Of a stretch of DNA of 64,000 nt, positions 23,746-35,894 are shown piece after piece. The notes under the pieces are model-generated. The model worked only from the letters and a program-made list of their open reading frames with translations, searched no databases and was not told the DNA's origin. Made by a program: the position numbers and the translations under genes. This DNA is from Plectosphaerella cucumerina (taxonomy: Eukaryota; Ascomycota; Sordariomycetes; Glomerellales; Plectosphaerellaceae), in assembly GCA_020746995.1 (NCBI GenBank), contig JAGPXD010000005.1:3410001-3474000 (forward strand), read 5' to 3'. The first letter of the stretch is position 1. Every line of letters begins with the position of its first letter.

Positions 23746-26700
23746 ACGTTTCTTCTTCCTCGTCAGGACGGACCAGGACAGGACGCTAGTGTCATGTGTA
23801 GATGCGGAGGGCAACGGCTGGCGAAGAAGAAGAACAAATGACGAGTGAGGACACGGACGACGATGACGGGCGACGATGAACGACGCACGCACGAAGATGG
23901 GAGGGCCGGTGCAACGCTTCCTCTCTTTCAGCTGGTGGTCCACCACGACAACTCGTCGTCACTGGCCACCGTCGGGGCCCAGGAGAAGCATCCGTAGGCG
24001 GACAACGACGAGGCAAGCATCGGACAAGCAGGCAGGTGCCACCGTGCCAGGGCCTGGTTGAAGAAGACGGGACTCGGCCAACGGACGGACAAGTCGGGGG
24101 CGTGTGGTTATGGATGGGCGGAGAACCCGATGGTGGTGCAGTGGCAGGTAGGGCAGACCAGGAGTGAAAGAAGAGCAGGGGACGTGTGAGTGTGACGAAG
24201 CGAGTGAATGGAAGGCAAGCAGGCAGGGCAGGGCAAGGGTGTGTGGGAAGAAGAGGCAGAGGAGGAGGGGTGCGTGCGGTGTGTGTGCAAGTGAGAGAAT
24301 GAGTGTGTGTGCCATCGTCGGCGCGCGAGCGATGATGAATAGAGAAGCGAGGGCTGGACGGGTTGCGTTGCAGAGAAAAGACGGCCAAGAAGAAGAGGGG
24401 CGACTGGCACACACCCAGCTCCATCCAGCCTCCAGCCTCCAGGGGGGCAAGGGGGTGTGGCCCGTCACTGGCATTGTGCTCTTCTTCGGGGCTCCTCCTG
24501 GTCAACCAACGCGTCGAATCCATTGGCCGGTACGGGAATCGCATTGCTCCGAGGCGCTCGCAATGGCCTGTAAATGGCCTGGTCTGGCATCAGGGAGGAG
24601 TGTGAGTGACCGGGTCGAACCAGATCGCTGGGACGCTCTATCATTGGCGTCATTTCCTCGTCGCCCGAAGCGTGAGTGATGAGTGGTGGTGCGGTTGCGG
24701 TTCCCCCCCTCCTCCTCTTCTCCTCTTCTCCTCCCCCCTGGCTCGCCGCTGCCCATTGTTTGCCCTCTTCTGCTTGCTGCTGCCTCCACCGCGGTGAATG
24801 TGTGTGTGTGTGTGTGCTGGCTGGGCTGGGCTGGGCCCCCTCTCTCATCCCCCGGCCGCCCACCCCCTTTCGTTCGTTCCCCTGACCTCGTGTCTGTCCT
24901 GAGGAACGGGAGCTGAAGATGGCGGCCGATGACAAGATATGGCGTTGAGCCCAGTCGTCTCTTCCCCCCGCGGCTGTCGTCGTCGTCGTCGTCGCTGCGA
25001 GAGCCGCGCGCTGCCGCCGTCATATATCCGACGCTGGACCGCGGATTAGACCCCGGCTTCCTTTCGGCTAGGCCCCCTGATGGTGTGTGCCAGGTGTGGG
25101 ACGACAGGGCCCTGTCAGCGCGCATCCCGGCTCGTCAGTTGGTGTTCCGCGGCCGTCACTCCTTGTTCATCGACGAGCTAACAGCCACGCCAGCCCGCCC
25201 ATCATCCATGGCGTTGTACGGCTTGTGCCTCCCATGCGGGGCATCGCCAAGCCCGTTCAATCCTATTTCGAATGGAGATCTGGCGCAACCTCGGTCATGT
25301 CGATTCGCCCGCCTCGCCCTTGTCCCTTGTCGAAGTTGTCCTCCTTTCGCCGTCGGGTGAGGGCGTGAGGCCATGTCTTCTCTTTGGCAACCAAAGGCCA
25401 GCAGCCAGCAGCGGACGGACGCGTTGCCGGGCATCCAACACCCTCCTCCTCCTCCTCCTCCTCCGCGCAGACTCGGCTCAGCGCGCGCCATGTGCCAAAA
25501 GAAAGCGGCCGTTCGGTTCGAGTCACCATGTCTCACTCTCCCGCAATCGCCCCCCGCTCACCCCCCCAATGGCCGCCGGTCCAAGCCACCGCCGGCCGTT
25601 CTTCTTCTGTTGAGTGAGTCGAGCCAGAATAACGCCCGCCGCCCCGTCTTCTTTTGCGCCTAGTCCGCGTGCGCAACGGCTGGAGCAGACTCTAGAGGCA
25701 CAGCAGTAGCGAGCGCTCAAGAGGGGCCGTCAACTCCCGCCATTGGCCGCTGCTTCTTCGCCGCTCTCCATGCGGTCCGAACCCACGTTGCTTCTGCCGC
25801 TGCCATGTCTCTCTCCCGTCCTCCGCCTGAGGACCGGCCGACTTTCCAGTGGTCTTGACGTTTGTCGATGGCCTGGTGCGACGCTTTCGTCGTATCGAAT
25901 CCCCCATTACGCCTGACGTCGATTCTTCGTGCGGGAGGGCGCCTCACGCCCCCCCAAGAGAGGGGTGGGGGTGGAGGTCCTGGTCATCTTGTGTGGCGGT
26001 CTTCAGATGCCATGCCCCGTCAGGCCGACCCGGTGGCTGTTCGACTGCAGGGCGACACCACCACCAGCACCACCACCATCGCCCCGCCACCGCTCTCTCC
26101 ATCGACGCTTTTGGACTTGAGCCTGCCCAGCTGCGCCAACGGTCACGTCAAAGACGCCTTGCGCGGCGCTTATTCGCCAAGTGCCAGAATCTCTTCGCGG
26201 CACCCACCCCCCGGCGCTGTTCCGAGTAGTCGATTCGTCTCCGGGCGATCCATCCCAGATCGAACCTGTCTCTCATCGCCCAACGGGCAGGTCCATGAGC
26301 CGCGCGCAAGACGCAAGAGGTTCAGATGTTAGATGTGCGAGTCTCGCATGAGTCGTGTCGACGCCCTGGCCTGGCCACCTCACCTGCTTACATGCGCCAG
26401 GTAGTGGCAACCGAGCATTGCTTTTCCCTGCTCACCAAGGCCACAACAAGTAACTCACGGCCCCAGCAACATCTGCGCCCGCTGGTCGCTTCCAGAGTCT
26501 GGCCCCCGTCGCTTACAACGCCTGCTGTGTTGTTTTTCTTGTGTTGTTCAGCCATGACTGGCCACCGCTGTTTGAACGTCGTCTATCATGTTCGTCACTC
26601 TTAGACACGTGGTTGCATGGGGGACCCCGCTTCGGACTTCCGCGACTGTCTCTTCGTCCTAGACAAGGGATTGTTCGTCAATGATTTGTCGTTGTCTTGA

Positions 26701-27783
26701 TTCGAGAAGAGTGGCCCAGCTCGGGGCTGATGGACGATCATCAGGCCGAGTGTAAACGCCGAAACAGCACCTCCTTCTTCTTCACAGTCAGCACCACGGA
26801 TGCAGGGCGAAACGATGATCGAGCCGCGGTCGGTCCGGTAAGAACACCTTCCATTGCCTCGCACCGGGAGCTGAAGACCTGCACGCCTCACGCCCTCCCC
26901 CGGCATCGCCTGTGTTAGACATCAAGATCGGAGGCTCAGGGTGCGTCTCTGGCGATGATGAGCTGCACAGTTGTGGGGCTCAGAACGACCAAACTGCTGA
27001 AAAGAGTCGTCCTTACTTGAAACAGTGTCGTGGAAGAGCCCTGTAGAGCTGCCAGGCCTCGGCGGCCTGCCGGTGCGGGCAGTGCTCCTCCCGCCCGGGC
27101 CCGCTCAACAATTGGCCAAAGGAACGAAGTGCCGGAAGATACCATGCGTTGCAACCGTGGCCAAGGTCGGACATCTCGTTGAGGATGGCGGCCTCGCCAG
27201 GATGCAGTCCGATCGACTCCGCCATCTGGCCATGCCTTGCAGCGGAGGGGGCCGAGACGCACGACACGGAAACACGGACTCGGAAAGCTGCGGCAGGCAA
27301 GCCGCTGCTGCTGACCATTGAACCATGCCCTTCATGTCTGTAGTCGATCTCCGAAAGAGGGTCTTCGCTGCGAAAAGCAATATGGACGGGGGGCCGGCCC
27401 TTCTGATATCATGTATCATCGGCATACGGACCGGGAAAAAGCAACGCTCGAATCCTCCGGCACGGTCCACTGAGCAGGCCGCGGCCCAAGCACACGGCTG
27501 GACGTCGCAAAAACCAGGATGCTTCTGTCTCAACAACAGCCAAGGGAGCTTTCGGTCTGACCGGATTGGCGGCCGCCCGACTCTGCGAGGGGACACTACC
27601 TGCTGATGTGTCAGACTAGAAGGTTCGGATATCACTTCTCGCAACATTTGCCATGTGAACGAACAACTGGTACTGCGGAGTGTTGAGAAATCAATCGTCT
27701 ATGCTCGAATCTGGAGGGGTAGAAAGAGACACAGCCGGGGAGGGAGAGCTTGGTGAAGAATGCCATTGTCCGACCGTGCCATC

Positions 27784-28988
27784 TCAGAGATGATGAAAAC
27801 CCGCCGCGGGGCGTTGCTGCTTGCCACGGCCCTCGACGACGACGCCAAGAGCGATGCCTGCGTCGTCTTGCGACGACGTCTCGGTCTTATGGAACGACTC
27901 ATCACCGGAGAAGCGCCTGTGGTGCCAGAGTTAGTCGGTTGCTGCGCTGGCATTGGGGCCGAGTTCTCTGCCTCTGCACACAACGACGAGGAAAAGCAAC
28001 GCCGGCCCACAGGATAGATGCAGGAACACGGAACACTCACCAGCCGCGCTCCTCTCCTTTCGTCAGGAAGCTGCAGTCGCTGTTCGTCGTGCAGTCCCAT
28101 CCGCCGCGGACGCCCCGGCCGTCCTTCCAGAAGTTGGCGCCGCTGTCCGGGGATGCCTGTCGCCTGCGGAAGACGCTCAGGCCGCATGTGAAGGCGTCAA
28201 AGTCCTCAACGTCGACGCTCGATGGCACGTTGCCGGTCAGAACGCGTCCCAGCGCAATGATGGGTGCCGCGTGAGAGCAGAGGATGACGGCACGGTGGCC
28301 CTCGGCGTCGCATTGGTCGATGATGGCCCCGACGGCCGATGCGAGACGGGCATACAGCTCGTCGACCGTCTCTCCTTTGACCGCAGGGATGACGGCAGCA
28401 CGGTACCGCTCGTCATAGCGTGGGAACATGCCCTTGAGGACCTGGCCGCTCGCCGGGGTCGGGTGCTCGAATGGTGCCGAGCCGTACCACTCGGAAATGC
28501 CATTCTCAGGGCGGATGACGACTGCTGCCTCACCCTGAAGAGGAGCGTCAGCATCCTCAAGTCGACGTCGTTCGATGTCTTGAGCCTTGAGATCCACAAA
28601 AGGGGTGATGGTCTGCAGGCAGCGGTAGTAAGGGCTGGAGTAGACGACATCGATGGGCGGCTCGACGGTCATCAAGTGTGCGCCCAGTTCACGAGCCTGG
28701 TCGACGCCATGGGCGGTGAGGGCTGGATCGGCGGAGATGCCGGTGGGCGAGGGGATGGAGGCCTTGTAGTCCCCTGTTGTGGGGTTGACGAGCCAGTTGG
28801 ACCGAAACTAGAGGCTCGTCAGCTTTCGTTTTTCTGGCCGTCTTGCGCCGTGGGCGAAGGCAGAAGAGCTTCGGGCCAAGGGTCTGAGACCGCCTCCGCC
28901 AGTCGCCCACACCCTCCGTCGAGGAAGGGAAGCAATGGGAGGCAACACTAACCCCGTGCCGCACCACGTAAATCACCTCCAATGGCAT
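27784..28988 (-). CDS. TFC7: Histidine phosphatase family protein, TFIIIC tau55 (Tfc7)-like
   Basis: In yeast, tau55 (Tfc7) is a subunit of the Pol III factor TFIIIC with a histidine-phosphatase fold. Three exons: 28988-28953, 28807-28041, 27916-27784; 311 residues. The N-terminal IYVVRHGFRSNW has an intact RHG phosphohistidine motif and spans the first splice. Others are VYSSPYYRCLQT and ISEWYG, with a second His in LCSHAAPIIALGR. The frame of exon 2 ends at a TGA that overlaps a GTGAGT donor. Removing the 124-nt intron extends the protein with WRFSGDESFHK, which I recall as the conserved C-terminus in filamentous fungi, so the longer form is preferred. It could be a free phosphatase rather than a TFIIIC subunit; the fold is certain, the complex membership inferred. 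Confidence 0.85.
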
Positions 28989-29705
28989 GACTTGTGCAGG
29001 CTATAGGACTAGCAAGACGTGTGGCTTGGCTGCAACCGGGAGTTCCGTTCTGTGCTGTGCTGTTCGTGCGTGGACTGGGCGATGTGAGGTTCAGTAACGT
29101 TCGATAGCCTGCGCCAAGCTGAGGTGTTTTGTTGGAGGAGAAGAGCCTAGGCATTTGGAGATGGAAGCCCGTTGATCCTCGGCATCCACATTTCCTCGCC
29201 TCGGTCACGCTGCAGCGGTCCAGTCCAGCACGGGGTGGCCGTTGTGGGGCTCCTTGGTCTGCTCCTTCCCCGGGGTTGAGCGTGCCTTCCCGTTCAACGT
29301 CCGATCACAAGACCTCTCCAAACTGCACCGTCGTCTCGAGTCACGCGGGTTAGTCATCTCTGTCGATGGCTTCAAGTTTACTTCGCCTGCGTCGTGACGT
29401 TGCGGCTTGATTGAAATGCTGCGTCTAACCCGAGTCTCAAGCTTGTCTGTCTGTCGTCTGTTCTATCAGGCCGAGGCTGTCACCTCAACCGCCCGCTCTG
29501 ATGGCTGGGCACACAGATGCCGTCCCGGTTCATCATCAAATGCATTCGCCCGTCCGCTGCTCCTCTGCTCCAAATGAAGATCTATCGCTTCACCAAAACC
29601 CAACGCCGTCCCAAACAACCCCAATGCACACAGTCCCGTCAATTCGCCAGGCCTTCCGTCAATGTCGCCCCATCAGACAATGCTCCACTGTGTTGTATCT
29701 GTCGT
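28989..29705. other. Spacer between tau55-like gene and PAS kinase gene
   Basis: 717 bp: promoter of the phosphatase gene and 3' flank of the PAS kinase gene, both minus strand. No further feature seen. Confidence 0.55.
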
Positions 29706-32700
29706 TCATTCAACTTCGTCGATCGCCTGACACCAAGGATGATTCAGGACTTGGTCGATGTTGTACCGGTGCTCGACGTCCCTGTTGAGCATGCAGCGGA
29801 CGAGGTCGATGCTCTCGTCACTGATGGTGAACGGCACCCGCAGGTCTCGGTCCATGATCTCATCGATGCTGTAGAACGGGTTCTCCTTGTAGATGATGGT
29901 GTATAGCAGGATGCCCAGAGCCCAGACATCCTGCTCCTTGCCGCCGTATGGCTTGCCTGCCAGGACCTCAGGGGCCGCATAGTCTACAGAACATAGGTTA
30001 GTCGACTCTGTTCTCCAACCCGTGCATCGCTCGAAAAGACTTACCAATCGTGCCCACGAATACATCAAAGGGCCCGTTCTTGATGTATGCTGCGCTCCCG
30101 AAATCGATGAGCTTGATTCGCCCCTCGCCGTCCATGATGACGTTCTCGTCCTTGATGTCCCGATGGACGACGAGCGCCTTCGTGTGGAGGTGGTGGATCG
30201 CCTCGGCCACCTGGACGAAGATGCTGCGGCACTCTGACTCCTCCATGTTGCTTCGCAGCTCGATGTAGTCGAAGAGATCCATGCCAGGCAGGCCGTGTGG
30301 CGTCATCTCAATGTAGTAGTTGACGTCGTCCTCGAAGAAGGACTCCATCTCCACTATGTTGGGGTGCTTCAGCTCGGGGCGTCGCAAAAAGTCCAATACA
30401 TGGATCTCCAATGGCACTGTTCCCAGCTTCCGATCGCGCGTCCATGTGTCGACCAGGATGCGGCGCTTCGTGACGTATTTCAAGACGACCTTCTTTTGGC
30501 TCGACTTGTACTTTGCCAGCTTGACCTGCCCGTACGCACCCTGGCCCATGTCCTCGATGATTTGGAAGTCATCAATGGTCTTCTTGTGGGCCGGCTCGAC
30601 GACACGTGGAACCGGAGGCTTCTCCTTCTCTTCCTTCGGCGCTGTCTTTGTGCCTCCCGTCATCTTGGCAGCCGCGTTCATAACGTTCTTGATCTGACGG
30701 CTTAGGACCGATGCCGCTCCCGTATTTTCTCGGCTCTTTTTGCCTTCGGCCTTGGGCTCCTCTGGGTCCGAGTGCATTTCCATCGGCGTATGTGCAGCAG
30801 TCTGGCCTGGAGAGGGCTGGTGGAGAGGTGTTGACGTTCCGGAGCGACTTGGCGTTGCGGTGCCAGGCTGCGACTTTGTCGAGTGAAGATGTCGAGAGTA
30901 CGTTATCCAAAGCGCAAAAACAATCTCGCTGCGGGACACCTGGAATGTGTCGTCCTGGTCCTGGTCCGCGTTTTCATCCTCGTCCTCGCTAGCCTCGACA
31001 ACCGTCTCGTTGATGACGGCCGGCTGCCTCTCGCTCTGCACCACCCGCATCTGTACGTCGATCTTGAGCTCGGAACCGTCGCGATGGCTAGCTGGTACAC
31101 CCTCGCTGCGCAGGAAAGAAGTTGCGGCGTCTAACCGACCCTCGCGAAGTGCGAGAAATGCGGATGCGCGACGGAAGCTGTGTTCGGGGACAACAAGACC
31201 GTCCATGAGTTGGACGCCGTCTTCGTTGGTGAGGATGTGCAAAAGCTTGTCGAAATCTGGGATGAGGTTGTTCACAGGCAGTCCGTCTGGTTTCTCGTAT
31301 CCGAAGAGAGAGCCGGAGAAAGCTGAGTTGGATGATTGAATCTCCAGCGTTCGCGGGTTGACGACGATAATTCCGGCCATGTGAGGTAGGCTCGAGACTC
31401 GCAGCTCCGTCTTGCCCCTGACCTGCTCCACCGTACAAGGGATATTCACCTTGCTCACGTGAGGGCAGGTGAAGAAGCGCCGCTTATTCACTTGGGCAAA
31501 GTCGACCTCGCCGGTTCGGGGATCGATGCCTTGGCGGGGAATCCGAGGAATGAGCTTTCCAATGTCGATGCCCGGACGCACTGTCTCGAGGCCCCAAATT
31601 GGCGCCGTCTCACCAGATACCTTGTCGACCACACCATCGTCGTCCATGGAGACCATGGCGACGTCCTCGTGAATCTCTTCCAGCACCCAGATGAGGCCGA
31701 CCCTCTTCTCCTTCACCCAGAGACTCGCAGAGCCCGTAGCTCCGTTCCTCTTCTGGATGGGGACGACGTCGCCGCAAAGGAGAACGCCGCGAGACGAGTT
31801 ATTCCGACTGCCCGGCCCTCCGCTCATCTTTGGCGGGTTTGGGTCGCCGCTGTGCACGGTCTGAGCTTTCCTGGGGGCCCGAGGTGGATTGGATCGTGAA
31901 TTGGGTTTGCTGAGGAGCTTGGCGGTAATACCGCCGCCGCGACCGCCAAGAAGCGTCGGCGAGACGGCTGTTGCAGATGGTGGTTGCGTGAGATCCTCTG
32001 TACTTTGCGCCGCTCCTTCCGTCTCGAGTTGCAGCAGCCTCTTTTCGAGCCAGGCCCGCCGTTCTTCCTGAACCACCTCCAGAATACCCATCTTCCGAAC
32101 CTCCGCCTTGGTGACGCCGAAAACGAGACAGGCCAGGTCGTTGGCGGCAATGATGGTCCAGGGCGGTTTTGATTCGGTCGTGAAGATTGCTTGCGCTGCT
32201 GGCGTCCACCTGGTCGAGTGGCCGTGGACGGCAGAACCGAGAGCCCCAGGTATGCCGCCTGCGCTGAAAGTTTGCGAAGTTGTTGGAGTGAGAAGCTGAT
32301 CAGGGTAGCCGGGCTGCCCAGGCACAAATGGCTGGGCGAGGGTGTCGACGAGCTTTTGCTGGAGAGAAACTGATTGTGTATCGGTGAGAGTTCTCTTGAG
32401 ACTGGCCCGTCTTGACGGTGGCGGGGATGATCTGTTTGTGGCTCCATCCTCTCTGTTTGATTTTTTTCTAGTCTCCACGTGCAAGCCGGCTTGCGCGAGA
32501 AGGTTTGACGTGGATTCTCGTGGCTTCATCATCAAGCCCTGGTCCCTCGACGAAAAGGGAAGTGGCTTGGCCGTGGTGGGCGAGATGACTGGTTCGGGGC
32601 TTTCGCTTCTCGGACCGAATTGCTGATCAAAAATGTTCTCGGAAGAAACGACGGCCGGTCCGGTCAGAGGCCCATTGACCGAGGCGTCGGCGTGAGGCAG

Positions 32701-33633
32701 GTTTCCGGCACCGACCAGGTCGGCTCTGGCCAGTAGATCCAGCATGTTCTGGGTTTCTATATCCCCGGTGACACGAGCCTCAGCACTGGCGAGCGCGGCG
32801 GCGTGGGATGAGACGGACCACCCCATTCGATCTTTCATGAATTCTATGGAACGCTTGAGCACATTTTGCCGGTTATGTATGAACTCTTCGGACTGATGAG
32901 CAAAGGAGAAGGAGTGCAACGACTCGGACGGGAACCGGGACAGATCTTCGGCGAAGGCTGGTGACGACGGCCCCGGGGAGAGCGACATGGAGGGTGTGTT
33001 GGAGAGCATCAGGGTCATCGAGGTGGACCTCGACAGGCCGACGGACGAGCTTCTGGAGGCAGGCGTCGATGTTGAGGGCAGGGTTGGAGCACGAGAGGGA
33101 GGCTGCTGTCGGATCCGGCGCAGACCGGAGAGGCCGAGGCCGTGATCATGGTCTGTCACGACTGGGGATCTAGTTGGGATCGGAGGTCAGCCACGGGTGC
33201 ACAAGCATGTCTGGGCAGCTCCCGCTTTTGTTTCTTTTCCCCGCCTAGCACAAACACACGCACTGGGACACGGCTGGGATCGGGCAAGGGAAACGACCGA
33301 ATGGCAGACAAACCTCATGGCATCCAGGTCGTGGGCGGCGGAACCTGCGTCGAAAGACATTCGGACTCGGGAGGTACGATCGCTGATCTCGGGCACCATG
33401 GCCAGGGCCAGGTTTCCGGTGCTTCGGTTCTTAGGCAGTTGCAGCTGGGGCGTGAGCCTGCTACGGCCCCTGACCTCTTCGTGGTGTGATTCGGCGCCTG
33501 CGAAAGCAAGGACATGGTTAGGTTTCCCGTGTGCGAGGGGAAGGGAGGGAGACTGTGGCGCCGTGGACAAACAGTCAGAGGGGGTTCGTGACGACGCACC
33601 ATGGTCGTGAGGTCCCCCAGGCGTCCGTATCAT
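29706..33633 (-). CDS. PSK1: PAS-domain serine/threonine kinase (PASK/Psk1 type)
   Basis: Nutrient-responsive kinase; in yeast it directs carbon toward cell-wall glucan by phosphorylating Ugp1 and glycogen synthase. Exons: 33633-33600, 33497-33314, 33169-30045, 29983-29706; about 1,206 residues. The large exon has no ATG at its head (the first codon at 33159 is GTG). Two upstream exons join in frame through a 144-nt intron (GTTTGT..CTAG) to give DAMRSPVVTDHDHG, and contain KNRSTGNLALAMVPE. The 102-nt first intron is stop-free and frame-neutral, so it is the least certain. PAS-like segments lie near residues 410 (PPWTIIAANDLACLVF) and 670 (MAGIIVVNPRTLEIQS). The kinase domain covers about 942-1204: GQGAYGQVKLA, the VVLKYV lysine, VHRDIKDEN and IDFGSAA, all intact. 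Confidence 0.9.
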
Positions 33634-35894
33634 CGCTGAAAAGCGCGTCGCTCAACCGTCGGTCGCGGGGATTGCTTTGACGAGGGGATGCGGGTTGGAT
33701 TGCTGCGGCCGGAACGAGCGGGGGTAGGCGAGGGCGTTGTTGCTATGATGCAGGATTTTGAGGTTGGGTTGGGTTGGTGGGGTAGGCGAAGCAACAAATT
33801 CGATCGACTCCGTTCCCTTGTGCTGCGGCGCCTCTGTTGTCGGCCAATTATTGGCAGGGCCAGAACAGCGACAAAGACAGCGACGGCGACAGCAACCGGG
33901 TGCGACGTCGGGCGATGCAGCGGCGAGACACTTCGAGCAGGGATGGGCGATCAATCAAGGAGTCGAAAGGCGATAAGGGCGATTGATTGATAGGAATCCA
34001 AGGGAGCGATGGTGCTCGCAGGCGCGTGGCGGTGGTGCGCGAGCGACGTGTTGCTCGAAATATGCAGGGTGGAGGCGAGGCATGCAGCGTCTGTCTTCGT
34101 AGCTCTCGACTCGGGGCACCGTGCTGCTGATCGGACGGTCGGAGGTCGTCACTAGGTCGTTCGTACGCTTGGTGCGAGGACTGGAGGTTGAATAGGAGGA
34201 AGAGGAGGACGAGGAGACGTAGCGTTCGGGGGAGAGTCCGAATCGCCAGCAGGCCGCTTGTGGTATATGTGTAACCGGTTTTGGGTCGGCCAGGTTGCGC
34301 GAGGGTCACAGGGATGAGATGGATGGTGGGATGCACGGGCTGGACGGTCGGCTGTGGTGGCACTCTGGTCTGGTGCCAGTAGTCCAGTGCAGTGGGAAGA
34401 AGGTCTCCACGGAACGGATGAGGGAGGTTGCGGTCAGGCTGTCTTGGGGCGTCTTGATACGCTGTCGCAGCTTCTGGAGCCCACTTGCAGGGTGTGAGTG
34501 TGTGCTGTTTCTCGAGGCGAAACAGGGCGAGACGGGGCGAACGACAGATACCGGGAGTCACGAGCTGTCGAGGGCGGCGGGTGGAGGAGGAGGAGGAGGC
34601 TGAGGAGGAGATGGAAGAAGGAGATTGAGTTGAGATGAAGCACGTCAACGGTTGAATTCGAGGTTGGGGCAGGAGCAGCAGTCTAGGCCGTGGGTGCAGG
34701 TGCTTTGGGTCGGTACCTAGTTCCAGACGTGTGGAAGGGGCGTTCTTTGCTTTCGGCCTCCTCCTGCCCAGAAGTGATTCTCAGGTGGGTTTCTGGTGGC
34801 CCTAGTGCCGTCTGCTGAGGCAGGGAAGGCACCTTATTTGCGCCGGGGTGGAGGCAGGTGCTACCCGTCCCCCGCCGTCTCCGGCAGGTGCAGCTGCTGC
34901 TGCGGGCGGTCCAGGCTTGCAGCTAGCGGGGTCGTGCGCTGAGGACTTCTGCAGCGGGCACGCCGCCACCAAACAACAAGGTCACTCTGCCATTCAACAT
35001 CCATCATCAATCCACGGGCCGGGGACGGCAGCAGGAGCGAGGTGGGTGCAACTGTAAAACATGGCGCATCCTCGCCTTGTCACTCGTCCGTTCCGTCTCC
35101 CCTGTCTGCCTGCGTCCAGTCTGGTCTGCATCGCCCAGTCCGTCCTGGAACATTCATCACGAACACGAGTCGCCTGCCTCCCAGCCTTCTTCCTGTTGTC
35201 TTGCTGGGCTGGTCATCATCTCCTCCACGCTTACCGTCTCTCCCGTCTGGTCTGTCAGCGCACGGCCGTCATGTGCCCTACGATGTGACTGACCGACAGA
35301 AGATGACGGCCGCTCGATGCCACCACCCCGCGTCCGCCCGTCTCCATCTCAACATCATCGGAAGCAATCAGCATGTGCCTGTGATTGCCGACCCGTGCAA
35401 GGCTAGCGCCATCGCCGTTCTTCATCACGCCGAAGACCCACTCGACTTCATCACTCGTGATGCTAGACATCACCCCGATTCACTCGCCTCCCCTCTGGTT
35501 CGTTTGCTACAAGCGGCGATTCGAGCCTTTCGCGCCGCCAGGCTGACCGCCGGGCGCCGGCGGGTCAACGGATGAGGCACTGGACATCAGACGCAAGCCA
35601 GAGCCAAACACACGATGGAACGATATCAACGGAAAGCAGCTCGAGTCATGTGGTGTGTCGCTATGGCGTCTAGCCCGAATCAGCCAACCTGCCATGTCTT
35701 GATGACTCAGCAAGTCCGACCTGTCTCCGTGCTTCCGCTCAACGCCCAGTGTTTGAGGCCCTTTCATCATCACAGGGGTTACAAGACATTTGATACCTTT
35801 GGCGGATTTTCTCCCATGACCTGAAATCTTCAAGACGCCATCGTCTCCAGCGCCAGCCAGGACCTGCGAGCAGAGCATATCATGACAGGGAGCA
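33634..35894. other. 2.3 kb divergent promoter region
   Basis: Between the PAS kinase (-) and the Zn2Cys6 factor (+). Small open frames only, none with a recognisable domain. Confidence 0.5.

Larger units (their letters stand above)
22288..27783. other. 5.5 kb upstream region of the GLQ-YR regulator
   Basis: No gene I can support. It contains a 23-base G run (22430-22452), a 16-base G run (23730-23745), a TG/GT run near 24800-24818 and a CTC-trinucleotide run (25441-25470). Many short open frames on both strands show no family resemblance. It probably holds a long 5' leader and distal control elements of the minus-strand regulator, plus the 3' flank of the phosphatase gene. Confidence 0.5.

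Noticed and set aside
28037..28039. Early stop of the tau55-like protein
   Set aside because: The TGA overlaps a GTGAGT donor; splicing extends to the conserved C-terminus.
33157..33159. PAS kinase start at 33159
   Set aside because: The codon is GTG; an upstream spliced exon supplies a better start.
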